This document shows positions 32,501 to 44,600 of a stretch of DNA of 64,000 bases, piece after piece. Origin of the DNA: Bretschneidera sinensis (taxonomy: Eukaryota; Streptophyta; Magnoliopsida; Brassicales; Akaniaceae); the NCBI GenBank assembly GCA_023935145.1, contig CM043702.1:100962588-101026587 (forward strand). The letters run 5' to 3'. The stretch's first letter is position 1, and each line of letters opens with the position of its first letter. Made by a program: the position numbers and the translations under genes. The notes under the pieces are model-generated. The model was not told the DNA's origin. It searched no databases and saw only the letters and a program-made list of their open reading frames with translations.

Positions 32501-33633
32501 AAAGTGTTGGCCACATCATGCCAAACACAACAAAGCCTTAGCTACATCATGCCTAGCATGACAAGGCCTTGGCTACATCACGCTAAGCACATCAAAGCCT
32601 TGGCTACATCATGACAAGCACGAAAAAGCCTTGGCTACTTCGTGATAAGTATGACAAAACCTTTTCTTTATCACACCAAGCATGACAAAGCCTTTGCTAC
32701 ACCACGCAAAGCACAACAAAGCCTTGGCTACATCACGCGAAGCACAACAAAGCCTTTGCTATATCACTCCAAGCAAGACAAAGCCATCTCTACATAATGC
32801 CAAGCAAAACAAAGACTTTGTACATCACGCCAATCATGAGAAAACCTTGGCTACATCACGCCAAGCACAACAAAGCCTACTCTACATCACACCAAGCATA
32901 GCAAAGCATTGGCTACATCATGCCAAGCACAACAAAGCCTTGGTTATATCACGCCAAGCACAGCGAAGCGTTGTCTACATCGTGCCAAGCATAACGAAGC
33001 CCTAGCTGCATCATGCCTAGCATGATAAGGCCTTGGCAATATCACGCCAAGTACAGCAAAGCCTTGGCTACATCTCTACATGCATGACAAAACTTTTTCT
33101 ACATCATGCCAGGAACGAAAAATCCTTGGCTACATCACGTGAAGTACAGCAAAGCCTTGGTTGCATAACACCAAGAACGACAAAGCCGTGGCTACATCAT
33201 GGGAAGTATGACAAAGCCATGGCTACATCACGCCAATGATGACAAAGCCTTAGCAATATCACACAAAGTACTGAAAAGCATTGGTTACATCACACCAAGC
33301 ACAGTAAAACCTTGGCTACATCATACCAAGCACAGGAAAGCCTTGGCTACATCATGCCAAGTACAACAAATCCTTGGCTATATCACGTAAAGTATGAGAA
33401 CACCTTGGCTCCATCATGCTAAGGATGACAATGCCTTAGCTAAAACACACTAAGCACAACAAAGACTTAGCTAAATCAAACCAAGCACAACAGAGCCTTG
33501 GCTACATCACCTCAAGCATGACAAAGCGTTGTCTACGTCATACGAAGTACGACAAAGCCTTGGATACATTTGTAAAGCACGACAAATCCTTGGCTGCATC
33601 ACAACAACTATGACAAAGTCTTGGCAACATCCC
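29534..33633 (+). repeat. 31-bp minisatellite, block 2
   Basis: The largest block, about 132 units in the same orientation as block 1. A four-unit (124-bp) segment is duplicated at 31311-31558, and a two-unit (62-bp) segment near 31856-31980. Frames such as 29528-29770, 30743-30985 and 32682-33005 encode 31-residue periodic peptides (motifs WLHHAKHNKALATS, LGYITPSTTK) because 31 is not a multiple of 3 and the unit is stop-poor in three frames. The right edge is cut by ATH1. Confidence 0.96.
31311..31558 (+). repeat. 124-bp higher-order duplication in the minisatellite
   Basis: The segment starting ATGGGAAGCATGACTCAGCC at 31311 recurs at 31435, exactly 124 bases (4 x 31) later. I saw only one base difference (GCCAATTACGAC versus GCCGATTACGAC). 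A more diverged relative is near 33190-33300. This indicates recent local amplification in four-unit steps. Confidence 0.92.
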
Positions 33634-34932
33634 TGATTACGCCAAAAGTATAACACTGTAGTTGTAGGACAGCTTTGGGGTGTCGATTCCACATTGAAAA
33701 ACGATCTACAAAGGAAAAGTGCAAACCTTAACACGAACGATAAAAATCAAGTGAGAAGATATGAATGATGAAGTAATTGTGTAAATAGATTGAAATATAT
33801 GATAAAGAAACAATAAGGTTCCAAGAATCCTCCCTAGGTTCGTTGCCTTATTCTAATCTTGATTCAATTGTTTTGTCTTGATTGCAAGTTTCACGTCCCA
33901 AACAAGCAATCAACAAATTTTCAACTAAAGCACATATAAATTCTAATGTAATTGATATGAATTACTCTTACTTTCGATTTAAGCACATATGACCTATCCT
34001 ATAGGTTTATTAAGAAACGACAATAAATCTTAACGACAATATCGCAGTAATGGACAAACTTAAAAGATAAATCTACCAGACTCAATCACATCCAATAATC
34101 TTGACATAAGAAAAGCATGACTAGACTTATATCAAACATAAAGATACAATCACCGGATTAAGAGAAAATCCTTTAATTAGATAAAAGAGTAACACATAAC
34201 AATGTTTTGACAATAAATCCCAACTACAACTGAATCAATAAAGGAAAATAAGAACAACTAGACCTAGGGATTCATCCCTTCGCCTTGCTTAGAGATTAGT
34301 TCGTCAAGAAGTTCATGATTGAACACTTTGATTAAGGAGAGTGTGGTAGCCTTCTTTAGTTTTTCAGACTTCAAAAGATGGTCTCTCTTAAACCCTAAGT
34401 GATCTATTTATAATACAAAAGGTCCATGGGTATTTTAGTGTTTAAACAATCATTAAAGTCCTAATTAGGTCATAACTCGGAGAAAGGGATCGTGTGGGAG
34501 CCCCGGCTCTCACTTTCCTGCGCAGTGACCCTGCCTGATTTTTGGCTGGAGGGCCTTCTAAGCACCATGGCCCTACCTAGTCTAGGCTGCGGCTCTGGTT
34601 GATGGTCTTCTTGGCTCTTTTAGATTAGCTTCTGGAGGCCGCAACCCTCACTAGTTCAGGCCACGACTCTCATTGGTTGTGGAGGTTTTCTTTATTTTAT
34701 CCTTCTGCAACCACTCCTTCACCTTGATATACATGGAATCTTAGTGCTTTAAGCAATGATAGTTTTTCAATCTGTTTTAAACACCAAGTACCTGAAAATG
34801 CACCGAAATAAGTCAATGATTCAAGAATATCACTTTAGAGTTATTAAGGTATAAAAATGTAATTAAAACCTAGATCAACCCTAAAATGTCAACAATTAAG
34901 TACTGTTAAGATGCATTTTATGACTCTCATAA
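33634..34932 (-). repeat. ATH1 3' LTR
   Basis: The inner edge on the reverse strand is TTATGAGAGTCATAAAATGC (TG mutated to TT) and the outer end is TTTGGCGTAATCA. About 1.3 kb. The TATA-like TATTATAAATAGATCAC is near 34400-34420, with a GC-rich block at 34490-34690. Similar to the 5' LTR, the solo LTR at 27082 and ATH3. Confidence 0.92.
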
Positions 34933-36628
34933 CAACCCCCAACTAGCTTATTGATAGTCCCTAGCAATTCAAGCGAAAACAAGAGATGAATTCTATGGTA
35001 GGAATCAAAACAAAGTAAAGCAATGCTAGCGTTAAACCAAGAGCAATTCACTTTTTGTCTTAGAAATTGCACATAATATACAACAAATAGAATCATTAAA
35101 TGTCACTTAAGTCCAAAAGTAATCCAAACATTAATCTTAAAATTGTTATCCACTCTTAACATCCATCTTACCACAATCCATTAATCTGAACACTCGAATG
35201 ATTTTATGCATGACATTCATGAATACAAGTCTTAGCCTTTAAAATATTTAATTTGCATGACATCAGTCACTTTTCAAATCACTCTCCACTATTGTAGAAA
35301 AATCACACCACCTTGGATCAATAGGTCTTTAAATAAGCTTGTAATGTTAGGCTAAGTTAGAGGTTAAGAAAGAACGGGAAGGATTCAACAAGTAAAAGAA
35401 CTCAATCTCTTAGCTTTCAAACACAACCATTTTAAGCACTGGTTAACCTCACTTCAACACCTAACTCTTTCAACCATTTTTTGAGCATTTCTCTCAATAA
35501 ATCACCACTTTTTTTTTTCTTTTCTTCTTTATTTGCCATAATTCACTTTTTTTTTATTTTTTTTATTTTGGCATAAGACCATTCACCTCCTCTTTCATTC
35601 TTTTCTTTTCTTTTCTTTTCCATATCGCCCAACTTATCTCTTTTAATATACTTGGGTTATGGTAGTAATATTTTTTTTTCATATTTCCATCCTTACTCCT
35701 ATTAAGTGCTTCTCAACAGATGTGTACAACTAAGTTCTTTTAAAAGAAGGGTAAGGATAAAATATTTTTAGGCTCATAAGGGTAAGTAAATGGGTTTTTG
35801 AAATAAACAAGGCTCAAATTCTTTTTCAAGAAAAAGGCTCAAACAGGTGACTAGTGATAGATATAGCAAGGATAAGTTTGAAAGGCTCAAACGGTCCAAA
35901 AATGGCCTATATCATATCCTAAGTAGTGTGCATTCTAGGAATTTGCCTCAAGTGATTATCAAATAAGTTCTAGAGCTTGTCAAGACCGCAAAAGTATTCA
36001 CACATAAAACTTCTCCAAATGTTTTTAGACTAATCATGCAATCTTACCACAAACTAGAGTCTCAAACTAAATGAAGATTGACACTTAAATTATTCTAAAA
36101 CCGAAGCAAGATTTAACTTCTTCTAAATGCTATATACTATCTCAATTAAGCTCATATCATTGACATGTGAATTAACTCTAAGGCTAATCACAAAGCATGC
36201 TAAAAACAAACAAAAAGGGAAAATGACACCAAGCAGTTCAAAAGAAAAAGAAATATGTTTCCTCCACCCCCAACTTAAAAATAGCATTGACCTTAATGTG
36301 AAAGAAAAGGTAAGAGAAACTCCCTTTGTATGCAAAAGTGCACACAAGTTGAAAATTGTGCACTATCATGTGAACTACATGCCGTTCTTCTCGTTGAAAT
36401 TTTGATCTACAACATAGAACAAAATAAACAAAAAGAAAGCAACTGCGGTGTAACATTAAGATTCCCACCGTATGTTAGGTTAGCACACGAAATGGAGAGA
36501 AATAACTAAAAAAGAAAAATAAAGTACGAAAAATAAAATAACAAAAAAGAAAACACAATAAATGTTAGTATAGTTATCCGATAATAAAAACAAAAGAAAA
36601 GTAGACAAATAAGAGATAGAACCCAAAA
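34933..36628 (-). other. ATH1 3' UTR with two polypurine-like motifs
   Basis: No supportable gene. Next to the LTR the reverse strand reads AGCTAGTTGGGGGTTGTTA, the expected polypurine tract. A second, TTAAGTTGGGGGTGGAGG, lies at 36261-36278, about 1.3 kb further inside. T-rich runs at 35510-35670 (TTTTCTTTTCTTTTC) are low complexity on the + strand. Small frames at 36123-36468 have no domain. Confidence 0.75.
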
Positions 36629-37771
36629 CTAATCCTCTATGTCATCATCCTCTTCCTCATTCTCTTCATTTTCTTCATTCTCTTCACCTTCCTCAGGAGT
36701 TGGATCAAAAGAGGAACCCGAATAGGGTGGCAAAGTGGGAAAGTGATCCATGTCACAACCAGTAGCGGAGGCAAGGTATTGGTACATCTGACCAAAAGAA
36801 GAGTACACCCCTGCTTGATAATCAGCTTGCCTAGCCAAGAAGCATTCTTGACGATCAAACCTATCATGCAAGAATTTTTGATGCTCGTCAAAACGAATCT
36901 CTAAACACTCAAGGCGCTCTGCCACAGTGACATGCCTAGGGGGAGGAAGGGCTGCAATTGCTGCTCTCTCTCCCATAACTGGTGGCCTTGAGGCTTTAAT
37001 CAGATTAAGCATGCTATCATCGATGGGTTTGTTAGGTTGCTGGGCTTCCTCATCAGCATTGTACTGGACTCTGGCTTGGATGTATAATTGGGTAATTAAG
37101 GAAGGGAAGAATCCAAGATTTTGTTGCACAGTGTGTATGATAGAATTGAATATGATATGGCCCACATCAATAGTTCTGCCCATCAAAATGGCATAAATCA
37201 ATAAAGCTCTCTTAACAGTAAGGTCATTATAGTGCATGGCAGGCATCAATCTCTGACATACAAAATATTGCCAAGCTCGAGCATTGACAGTCAGAGAAGT
37301 ACCAGGCAAGGTTATAGGGGTATCACCCGTCATTTTCCATTTAGTACCCGAAATATAAAGAGTATTGCAAATTTCTTCATAATTAATATTGGACGCATAT
37401 GCAATATACTCACTATTTTCTATGTCAGGTAGCCCATAGAATCTATTTATAGATGTGCTGTTAAAAGAAACTATTTTGCCTCTCACTCTCACCTTACCAT
37501 TCCTACGTTTGTCTGCATTAGCGTAGAATTCTCTAACCACATTTGTGAGGGAATGAGATAGTTGTCTAGCAAATGTACCCCAATGCTTATCAATAATCAT
37601 TCTAAACAAGGCTGGGTTCCCCCTCTCTATGATATTGAATCCTCTCTCAGGAATAGGTTTTCTAGTGTGCATCATCCTAACATATCTCTCACTAGCCTCA
37701 AAATTAACAAATTTGCTCTCATCATACTCTTAAGCTTGTTTCCCTCTTGATCTCTTAGGTTTAGGTTCCAT
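36629..37771 (-). CDS. ATH1 extra ORF: putative plant transposon protein (Transposase_32-like), one internal stop
   Basis: Without a stop, a 380-codon frame would run from the ATG at 37771 (MEPKPKRSRGKQA) to 36629. A single TAA at codon 14 leaves 36629-37675 (348 codons, starting MMHTRKPIPERG) fully open. The core matches the family found downstream of integrase in Athila-like elements and listed in protein databases as putative plant transposon protein: LVREFYAN-type motif (NVVREFYANADKRRN), VRGKIVSF, INRFYGLPD, ITLPGTSLTVNARAW, RALLIYAILMGRTIDVGHII. The N-terminus is basic (nuclear-signal-like PKPKRSRGK), the middle has a likely coiled coil (ERLECLEIRFDEHQKFLHDR), and the tail is strongly acidic (EEGEENEENEENEEEDDD). 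Function is unknown. It is far better preserved than gag or pol of the same element. Confidence 0.82.
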
Positions 37772-38495
37772 TTGAATCAAATGTGTAGAACAATAGAACA
37801 AATTCAAAATCAACCACCCAAATAGCACAAATGAACAACAAAGAGAAGAAATTTGTCTTACTTGATTCCCAAAATTGGAGAGAAGAAGGAGTACCCACCA
37901 ACTTGAAGTTTTCTTAATGAACCCAAAATCCTTTTAGTGCCAAGCTTTTTGGAGAAATTTCCAACAAAATCTGCAATATTAGTGCTAAATCCTCCAAGAA
38001 ATGATGTTAGAATCAAGAAATTTTGAGTAAAAGTGAGTGGGTAAGTGAGGGTTTGGAGAGAGGATGAGAGAGAGAGAGAAAGGGGCTGCTATTTTCGTAA
38101 GGCAGAAATGAAGGGGAAGTGCAGAATTGGGGTTTAAAATAGTCCATATTTTGTTTTTGGTGCAGAATAGGTAGTAGCTGGTGCAGCGGCTTGAAGGTGT
38201 GGGCGTATTTGAAGGGGTGCTGGGAGGAGCGACGCGGGCTGGGGCGAGATGGGCCTGGTGCTATGGGGCGAGGTGCACCTTGGGCTGGGCCGAGGTGCAG
38301 AGCTGCTTCGACCTATTTCTAGTTTAAGACTTGTTTGTTGCCAAAAGGAATAAAAAAAAAAAAAATAAACCAAATAAGAATAATTCTTACACTAAAAATC
38401 AGATTAACTGAAAAAAAAACTAAAAACTAAAAATTAAATTTGAAATTAACTTAACAAAACAAACAAAAGAAAATAAAAATAAATAAAAACGTACC
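37772..38495 (-). other. ATH1 spacer between integrase and extra ORF
   Basis: A non-coding leader for the extra ORF. It includes a GC-rich stretch at 38160-38310 and A/T-rich runs at 38340-38480. The short frame 38134-38373 is composed of this biased sequence, and I do not call it a gene. Confidence 0.55.
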
Positions 38496-39617
38496 TGTGT
38501 GGTGTGGTCGAGGTGAATAGACGAGATCCATAAGTGGAATGTCTTCCACTTCCGGATCATGCCTATCGATTAAGACTTTAAGGCGTTAATAATTTACTTT
38601 AAAAATCCGACCATCTCTAGTATCCTCTATTTCTACTGCCCCATTTTCAAAAGCATTCTTTACTACAAAAGGGCCGGTCCACCTCGACCGAAGTTTTTAT
38701 GGATGCTTATGGAGTCTAGAATCGTATAAGAACACCCAATCATTAGGCTTGAATGTTTTCCTCAAAATATTTTTATCATGAAACACTTTCATCTTCGCCT
38801 TATAGATTCTAGAGTTCTCATAAGCATCATTTCTTAACTCCTATAACTCAGTCAACTGATATTTCCTAAGCTTACCCGCCTCTCCTATGTCAAAATTAAA
38901 AGACTTGATAGCCCAATAAGCTCGATGCTCGAGCTCCATAGGTAAGTGGAAAGGCTTTCCAAAAATAAGCCTATTAGGTGACATACCTAAGGGAGTTTTG
39001 AAAGCTGTATGGTAAGCCCAAAGCACATCAAGTAGTCTGAAAGACCAATCCTTGCGATCCGGGTTGACTGTTTTTTCTAGAATTTGTTTAATTTCCTTAT
39101 TTGCAAGTTCTACTTGTCCACTAGTCTGAGGATGGTAGGCTGTAAAAATTTTATGTAACACCCCATATTTTCTCATCAAAGCTTCAAAAGAACGGTTGCA
39201 AAAATGTGTACCTCAATCACTAATTATAGCACGTGGTGTACCAAATCGAGATAATAAATTTTCTTTGAGAAATTTAATTACCGTTCTATTATCATTGCTT
39301 CGACAAGTTGCTGTCTTTACCCACTTTGATATATAATCTATTACCACGATGATATATTGGTATCCGAAGGAATGAGGAAAGGGTCCCCTAAAATCAATGC
39401 CCCAACAATCGAAGATTTCGATCACTAAAATTGGGTTTAAGGGCATCATATTATGATGAGACACAGTTCCTAACTTCTGACACTTTTCATATGAGCGACA
39501 ATAAATGTTTGCATCTTTAAACAAGATAGGGCAATAAAATCCACACTGCAAAATTTTTGTAGTGGTTTTTTTAATTGAAAAGTGGCCTCCACAAGCTTGG
39601 GAGTGACAAAATTCCAA
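38496..39617 (-). pseudogene. ATH1 integrase
   Basis: From 39617 down: zinc-binding HHCC region (FCHSQACGGHFSIKK, YCRSYEKCQKLG), then the catalytic core with the first aspartate in FDCWGIDFRGPFPHSFGYQY, the second in GTPRAIISD, and the glutamate in [24 protein letters not shown] follows IISD, where GGTHFCN would be expected. The second open stretch (38841-39179) covers [20 protein letters not shown] and [11 protein letters not shown], typical of Athila/Tat integrase. The C-terminal part near 38500-38840 is in broken frames. LINE1 separates it from RNase H. Confidence 0.9.
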
Positions 39618-39808
39618 GACGCTGGCAATCTCATCATTAGGGATGCAGCGCCTTAAAATTTGGTTAGAGCAGTACTTGAAAAGACAGGGGTCATCCAGTC
39701 AAGCTAGAGAGAGAAGCTCTCAACTGCTACAGTGCTTGCCCATGGTTTCCCGCCCTTCTCTCCTTCCCCTTCCCTGTTCTCTGTGTCAAATCTACTGCTA
39801 ATCTTAGC

Positions 39809-41605
39809 ATGGGAAAGAAGAAACCTAGTAGGAAGGCTCCCCTAACAGTCCAAGAGAAGAATGATTTGGAATTTTTCCAAAATCATTTAAAAAATAAAGC
39901 AGCTACAGTACTGGAATCGCGTGAAGGAGTTCCAGTAGACTCCAGTAAGAATGGATCCAAAGGATCAAGTAAAGTGTTAGAAAGCTCTTCCTACTCCTTG
40001 GAAGAGGAAAAATCTAAGTCTTTAAGGCCTGAGTTAGATGGCTCTGGCTCGGGAAATGAAGAAAGCTCGCACAGAGCTTCAATGGTGAACAGTAGCCAAA
40101 TTCCAGATATGGCAAAGAAGGTAATTCTGGAAGACTTCCAGGCTGTTGTGGATGAGTCCCTAAACTCCTCTGAAGACAGTGGTGAGGATTCAGACCAGGT
40201 TGAATCCTACTCTTCAAGTGAGGAAGAAGATCCCAGCTGCCAGGCTACTGTTCACGAAAGACGTGCTGCTGCAAGTCATGGAAAGGAAGAGGTGAGAAAT
40301 AGAACTAGTACACATTCTCCCTTGAGGGCTGGGAGTCCCCTCAAGGGGTCCAGCTCCAATGAGCACCTTCAAAGATCGGCTGCACCCTCTGGTGCTCAAG
40401 GTGGAACCAATGCCAAAGTGCAAGGTTCCAGTGCCATCCCCCCCCCCCCCCCCCCCCCCAAGAAGGCAGTAGGATAGCTCCTTGGGTAAGTCTATTTGCT
40501 GATAATAGAAAGCCAAGCAAGGGCCTATAGCTCTCCTCTATTGAAAGTGAAGGAGACACAGTATTTATTACTGAAGAGGACATTGAGGAGGTGTTTGGAG
40601 ACTACCCCTATTGCTTGGTAGGGTACTTTGCTAGAAGATTTCCAGGGAGGGCTGCCTTGAAGATGCTCATAGACTCATGGAAGGTAAAAGTGCTAACTCA
40701 ATTTCATGATAGTGGATGGATAGTGTTCAAATTTGAAAATGTTGAGACTAGTATGAATGTGCTCCAAGAAGGCCCTAACAAGTCTATGGTAGACTTTTAC
40801 TTTTGAAATCCATGCCTAAGTTCTTTCAATTTGGTAATGAGGAAGCACTATCCCCATTTGGATTCAGTTGAAGGGCCTACCCCTTAAGTTGTGGACTGCT
40901 AATAGCCTAAGTAAGATTGGCACTTAACTTGGGAAGCCTCTCTATGCTGATCAGTTTACAAACACTAAAGAAATAATTTTATATGCTAGATTGCTTGTAG
41001 AGATTGATGTAGCAAAGAAGATTAAGTTCTCTGCGCCAGTGAGTTTCTCTAATGGGACCTCCTTTGAGCAGAAAATTTCTTATGAAAACCTCCCCAAGTT
41101 CTTCTCTAAGTGTAAGATTCTAGGCCATGACCTCCACTCCTACAGCTTAAGAGGAAAGGTACACAAAGTAAGAAAACAGAATGATAAGGGGATAGAAATA
41201 GCAAGACAATAAGGGAGTAAGGATCCTCCTCCCTCTGAAAATGAGGGGAACTCTCTTACTCCAGAGACTGGGGGGGTTGAACATTGTCCAGTTCCTCCAT
41301 CTCTAGGAAAGGCTACACAAGAATCTAGAGCTACAAGCCAAACAATGTCCCATCCTGAGGGGGTAGGGCCAAGTGGGGAAGAAACAAGAGTGGTTTGTGA
41401 CCAAAGACCTGGCTCTGGCTCAGTCCTTTTGAATCCTCCTATAAAGGCCAATCATCCTATTGATCCCCCTATCACTAATGTTAAGCCTAAGGAAACAGGA
41501 GTGCAGGGGAGCAGCATCCAGTTAGCTAAGAAGAAAAAAGGTAGAGCAGTCTTGAAAAATCTTCAATCAGTTAGGAAGGGAGGGACAACCTCCCAGCCAC
41601 CCTAA
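39809..41605 (+). pseudogene. LINE1 ORF1 (DUF4283-type RNA-binding protein)
   Basis: It starts MGKKKPSRKAPLTVQEKNDL, then a serine/acid-rich region (SSEDSGEDSDQVESYSSSEE) to a 22-C tract at 40438-40459 read as polyproline. After the tract the frame is lost: the expected continuation IAPWVSLFADNRKPSKG is in a different frame. The DUF4283-like domain follows (EEDIEEVFGDYPYCLVGYFA, FPGRAALKMLIDSWKVKVL, HDSGWIVFKFENVE). A degraded knuckle reads FSKCKILGHDLHSY, with the last C lost. The C-terminus (KKKKGRAVLKNLQSVRKGG) ends TSQPP at a TAA. It would bind LINE RNA. Confidence 0.85.
40438..40459 (+). repeat. 22-base C homopolymer in LINE1 ORF1
   Basis: An uninterrupted run of 22 C follows GTGCCAT and precedes AAGAAGGCAG. 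The frame before it codes for a proline run. The downstream domain is in another frame, so the tract length sets the frame. Confidence 0.95.
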
Positions 41606-44600
41606 TGATTGTAGCATGCTGGAACATGAGGGGTTTTCACAAACCCCTGAAACATAAAGGGGTGTTACACCTCATAAAGAGCAATAAAATAGATATGATG
41701 GGAATTTTGGAGTGTAAGCTGGATGAAGCTAAGCTGCTCAGAATCATGGGCAACAAGTTCAACCTGTGGAGTCAGATCAATAACTTCTCAGCCCACCCTT
41801 CTGGCAGAATTTTGGTACTGTGGGATTCTTCCAAGGTTAGTATATCTATTATAGAAGCAAGTCCCCAAGTAATTTATTGTAATGTTTTGTGCTTAATTTC
41901 CTTTTGTAAATTTGTAGTAAGTTTTGTTTATGGTTTTAATACAATAGTTGCTAGAAGACCCTTATGGAATAACCTTTGTAATTTTAGCTATGAAAACTTA
42001 GACCCTTGGCTTGTCTTGTGGGATTTCAACAATGTGTTTGCTGCTAATGAGAAAGCTAATGGGTTGCCTGTAACTGATTATGAGCTAAGGGACCCTTCAT
42101 TTTGCTGTAAAGAAACAGGGTTATCTGATGTCAATGCTACAGGGTGCTGGTTTACCTGGTCCAACAACAAAGTCTGGAGTAAACTAGACAGAGTAATGGT
42201 GAATAATGTTTGGTATCTAAAGGGACTGAGAGCCCAAGCCTCTATTCTTCCTTCTGGCTGCCTCTCTGATCATTCTCCATGCCTTGTAAGCTTGATGGAT
42301 GATGTGATTGGGGGTAGAAGATCCGTTAAATTCTTTAATATGTGGACTGATCATGACCAGTTTCTTGATACAGTAAGATCACATTGAGGCAGATCCTTGG
42401 GTGGTACTAAACTGTTCAATCTGAGTAGAAACCTGAAAGCTCTCAAACCCCAGTTCAAACTGCTCAATGAGAAACACTTTAGTCACATTTCAGAGAGAGC
42501 CAAGGAGGCTTCAACCAACTGACTAGTCTCCAAAGGGAGCTCCATGATAACCCCTCTGATTCAGAGCTCCAAACTATGGTGGCTTCTTTGAAGCTGAAGG
42601 CCTTTTAACTGGCTGAAGTAGAGAAGAGCTTCCTAGCTCAGAAGGCTAAGTGTAGACACCTCCTTAACAGTGATAGGGGCTCAAAGTTCTTTTATACCTT
42701 GGTAAAAGGGGAGACTAGTAAAAATCATATAGCTGCAGTTGTATCCTCTAATGGCTCACTGACTACCTCTGAAGCTGAAGTGGTAGAGGAATTTCTAAAG
42801 TTCTATAGGAGCCTTTTAGGGTCTTCTTCTAGTTACTGTCCCCCTGACCTTGATGTCATTAGAGATGGCCCTCTAATCCAAGAGAGTCAAGCTGAACAGT
42901 TGATCAAGGAAGTCACAAAGGAAGAGATAAAGGAAGCTCTGTGGAGTATAGGGGAGGACAAGTCCCTAGGTCCAGATGCCTATTCCTCTAGATTTTTCAA
43001 GAAAACTTAGGATGTAATCAGCAAAGATATCACTGAGGCTGTGTAAGAATTTTTTCAGAATGGAAGACTCCTAAAACAGTTAAACCACACCTCCCTTACT
43101 TTGATCCCAAAATGTAAACAAGCTTCAAAAGTGGAGGTGTTCAGGCCTATAGCCTGTTGCAATGTGATCTACAAGATCATCTCTAAGATCTTAGCCTCCA
43201 GATTAGCTCCATGCTTGAACCACATTGTCAACCTAGCCCAGGCTGCCTTCATCAAATCTAGGAGCATGGCTGAAAATATATACTTGGTTTAGGAACTGCT
43301 CAGAAAATATTGCAGGAAAATAAGTCCTCCAAGATGTGTGATCAAGATAGACCTTAGAAAAGCCTATGACACTGTTGAATAGGGTTTTCTGAACAGTTTA
43401 ATAGAGGGTTTTGGGTTTCCTGGGAAATTCAGAGACTGGATCATGGAATGTGTTACCACTACAGCCTTCTCTCTATCCATCAATGGGAGTCTGTATGGCT
43501 TCTTTGCTAGCAAAAGAGGCCTCAGACAAGGAGATCCTCTCTCCCCTTACTTGTTTGTCTTGATTGTGGAGTACTTGTCTAGACTCCTTGGGAGATTGAA
43601 TGAAGAAGGAGGATTCAAATATCACCCCAAGTGTGATAAACCCAAGATAACCCACTTGGCTTTTGCTGATGACCTCATTCTCTTTGCTAGAAGGGAGACT
43701 AAATCTGTTAGGCAGCTAATGAAGTGTGTCAACCAATTCAGTGAATGCTCAAGGCTTCAAGCAAGCCTGGGCAAATCAAACATCTTTCACGCTAGAGTTA
43801 AGGCTGATGAGCTATTGAAATCAGAAGGATTACTGGAATGGATGATGGCAGCCTCCCTTTCAAATACCTGGGGGTTCCTCTGGCCTCAGCTAGATTAAAT
43901 GCTACCCATTACTCCCCTCTTATTGATAAAATAGCTGGGTACATCAATGTCTAGGCTGGTTCTTCCTTGTCCTACACTGGCAGAACAAAACTGATCGAAT
44001 CAGTGCTTCAAGGAGTGGAGTGTTTTTGGCTTGCCATCTTCCCCATTCCTGGCAACATCCTGGAGAAAATAATTAGGATGTGTAGATCTTTTCTATGGAA
44101 TGGTAAGAGTATGGGTATGAGGAAGGCTCTTGTAGCTTGGGTAGACTTATGTAAACCAAAAACTAAAGGAGGTTTAGGTTTGGTTGACCTGAAAGCATTG
44201 AATAAGGCTCTCCTAACCAGGGTTGTTTGGAACATCCACATGAAGAAAGACTCTCTATGGATCCAGTGGGTCCAGCACTACTACCTGCAAAACAGATCCA
44301 TCTGGGAGATCATGGCAAGAAAGGATGACTCTCCTCTTTGGAAGAGAATTCTAGAAATTAGGAATGACTTAACAGACCAGTCAACTTCAGCCCAGTAGGC
44401 CATGGACAGACTAATGGAATGGAGAGTTCAGGATGATTTGTGCATAAGGAAAGTCTACAACTCAATTAAACAGAAAGTCAATGTGGTCAGCTGGGCCTCA
44501 TTTGTGTGGAATGGTCACTGCCCCCCTAAGCACTCCTTTATTTTTTGGCTGGCCATTCAGAACAGGCTTCTCACTAAGGACAGACTGCTACTAGAAGGGG

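Noticed and set aside
25836..33005. Open frames of 60-107 codons in the minisatellite as repeat-protein genes
   Set aside because: They arise from a stop-poor 31-bp unit read in three frames; frames begin and end at random substitutions, and there is no promoter or start context.
25799..33633. CRISPR array
   Set aside because: There is no alternation of constant repeats and unique spacers; the whole 31-bp unit repeats with drift, and the context is a plant genome.
36927..37432. Plus-strand frames over the ATH1 extra ORF
   Set aside because: They are antisense shadows with no domain.
36629..37771. Host gene interpretation of the extra ORF
   Set aside because: Its position between integrase and 3' LTR of ATH1, same strand, and the plant transposon protein motifs make it part of the element.
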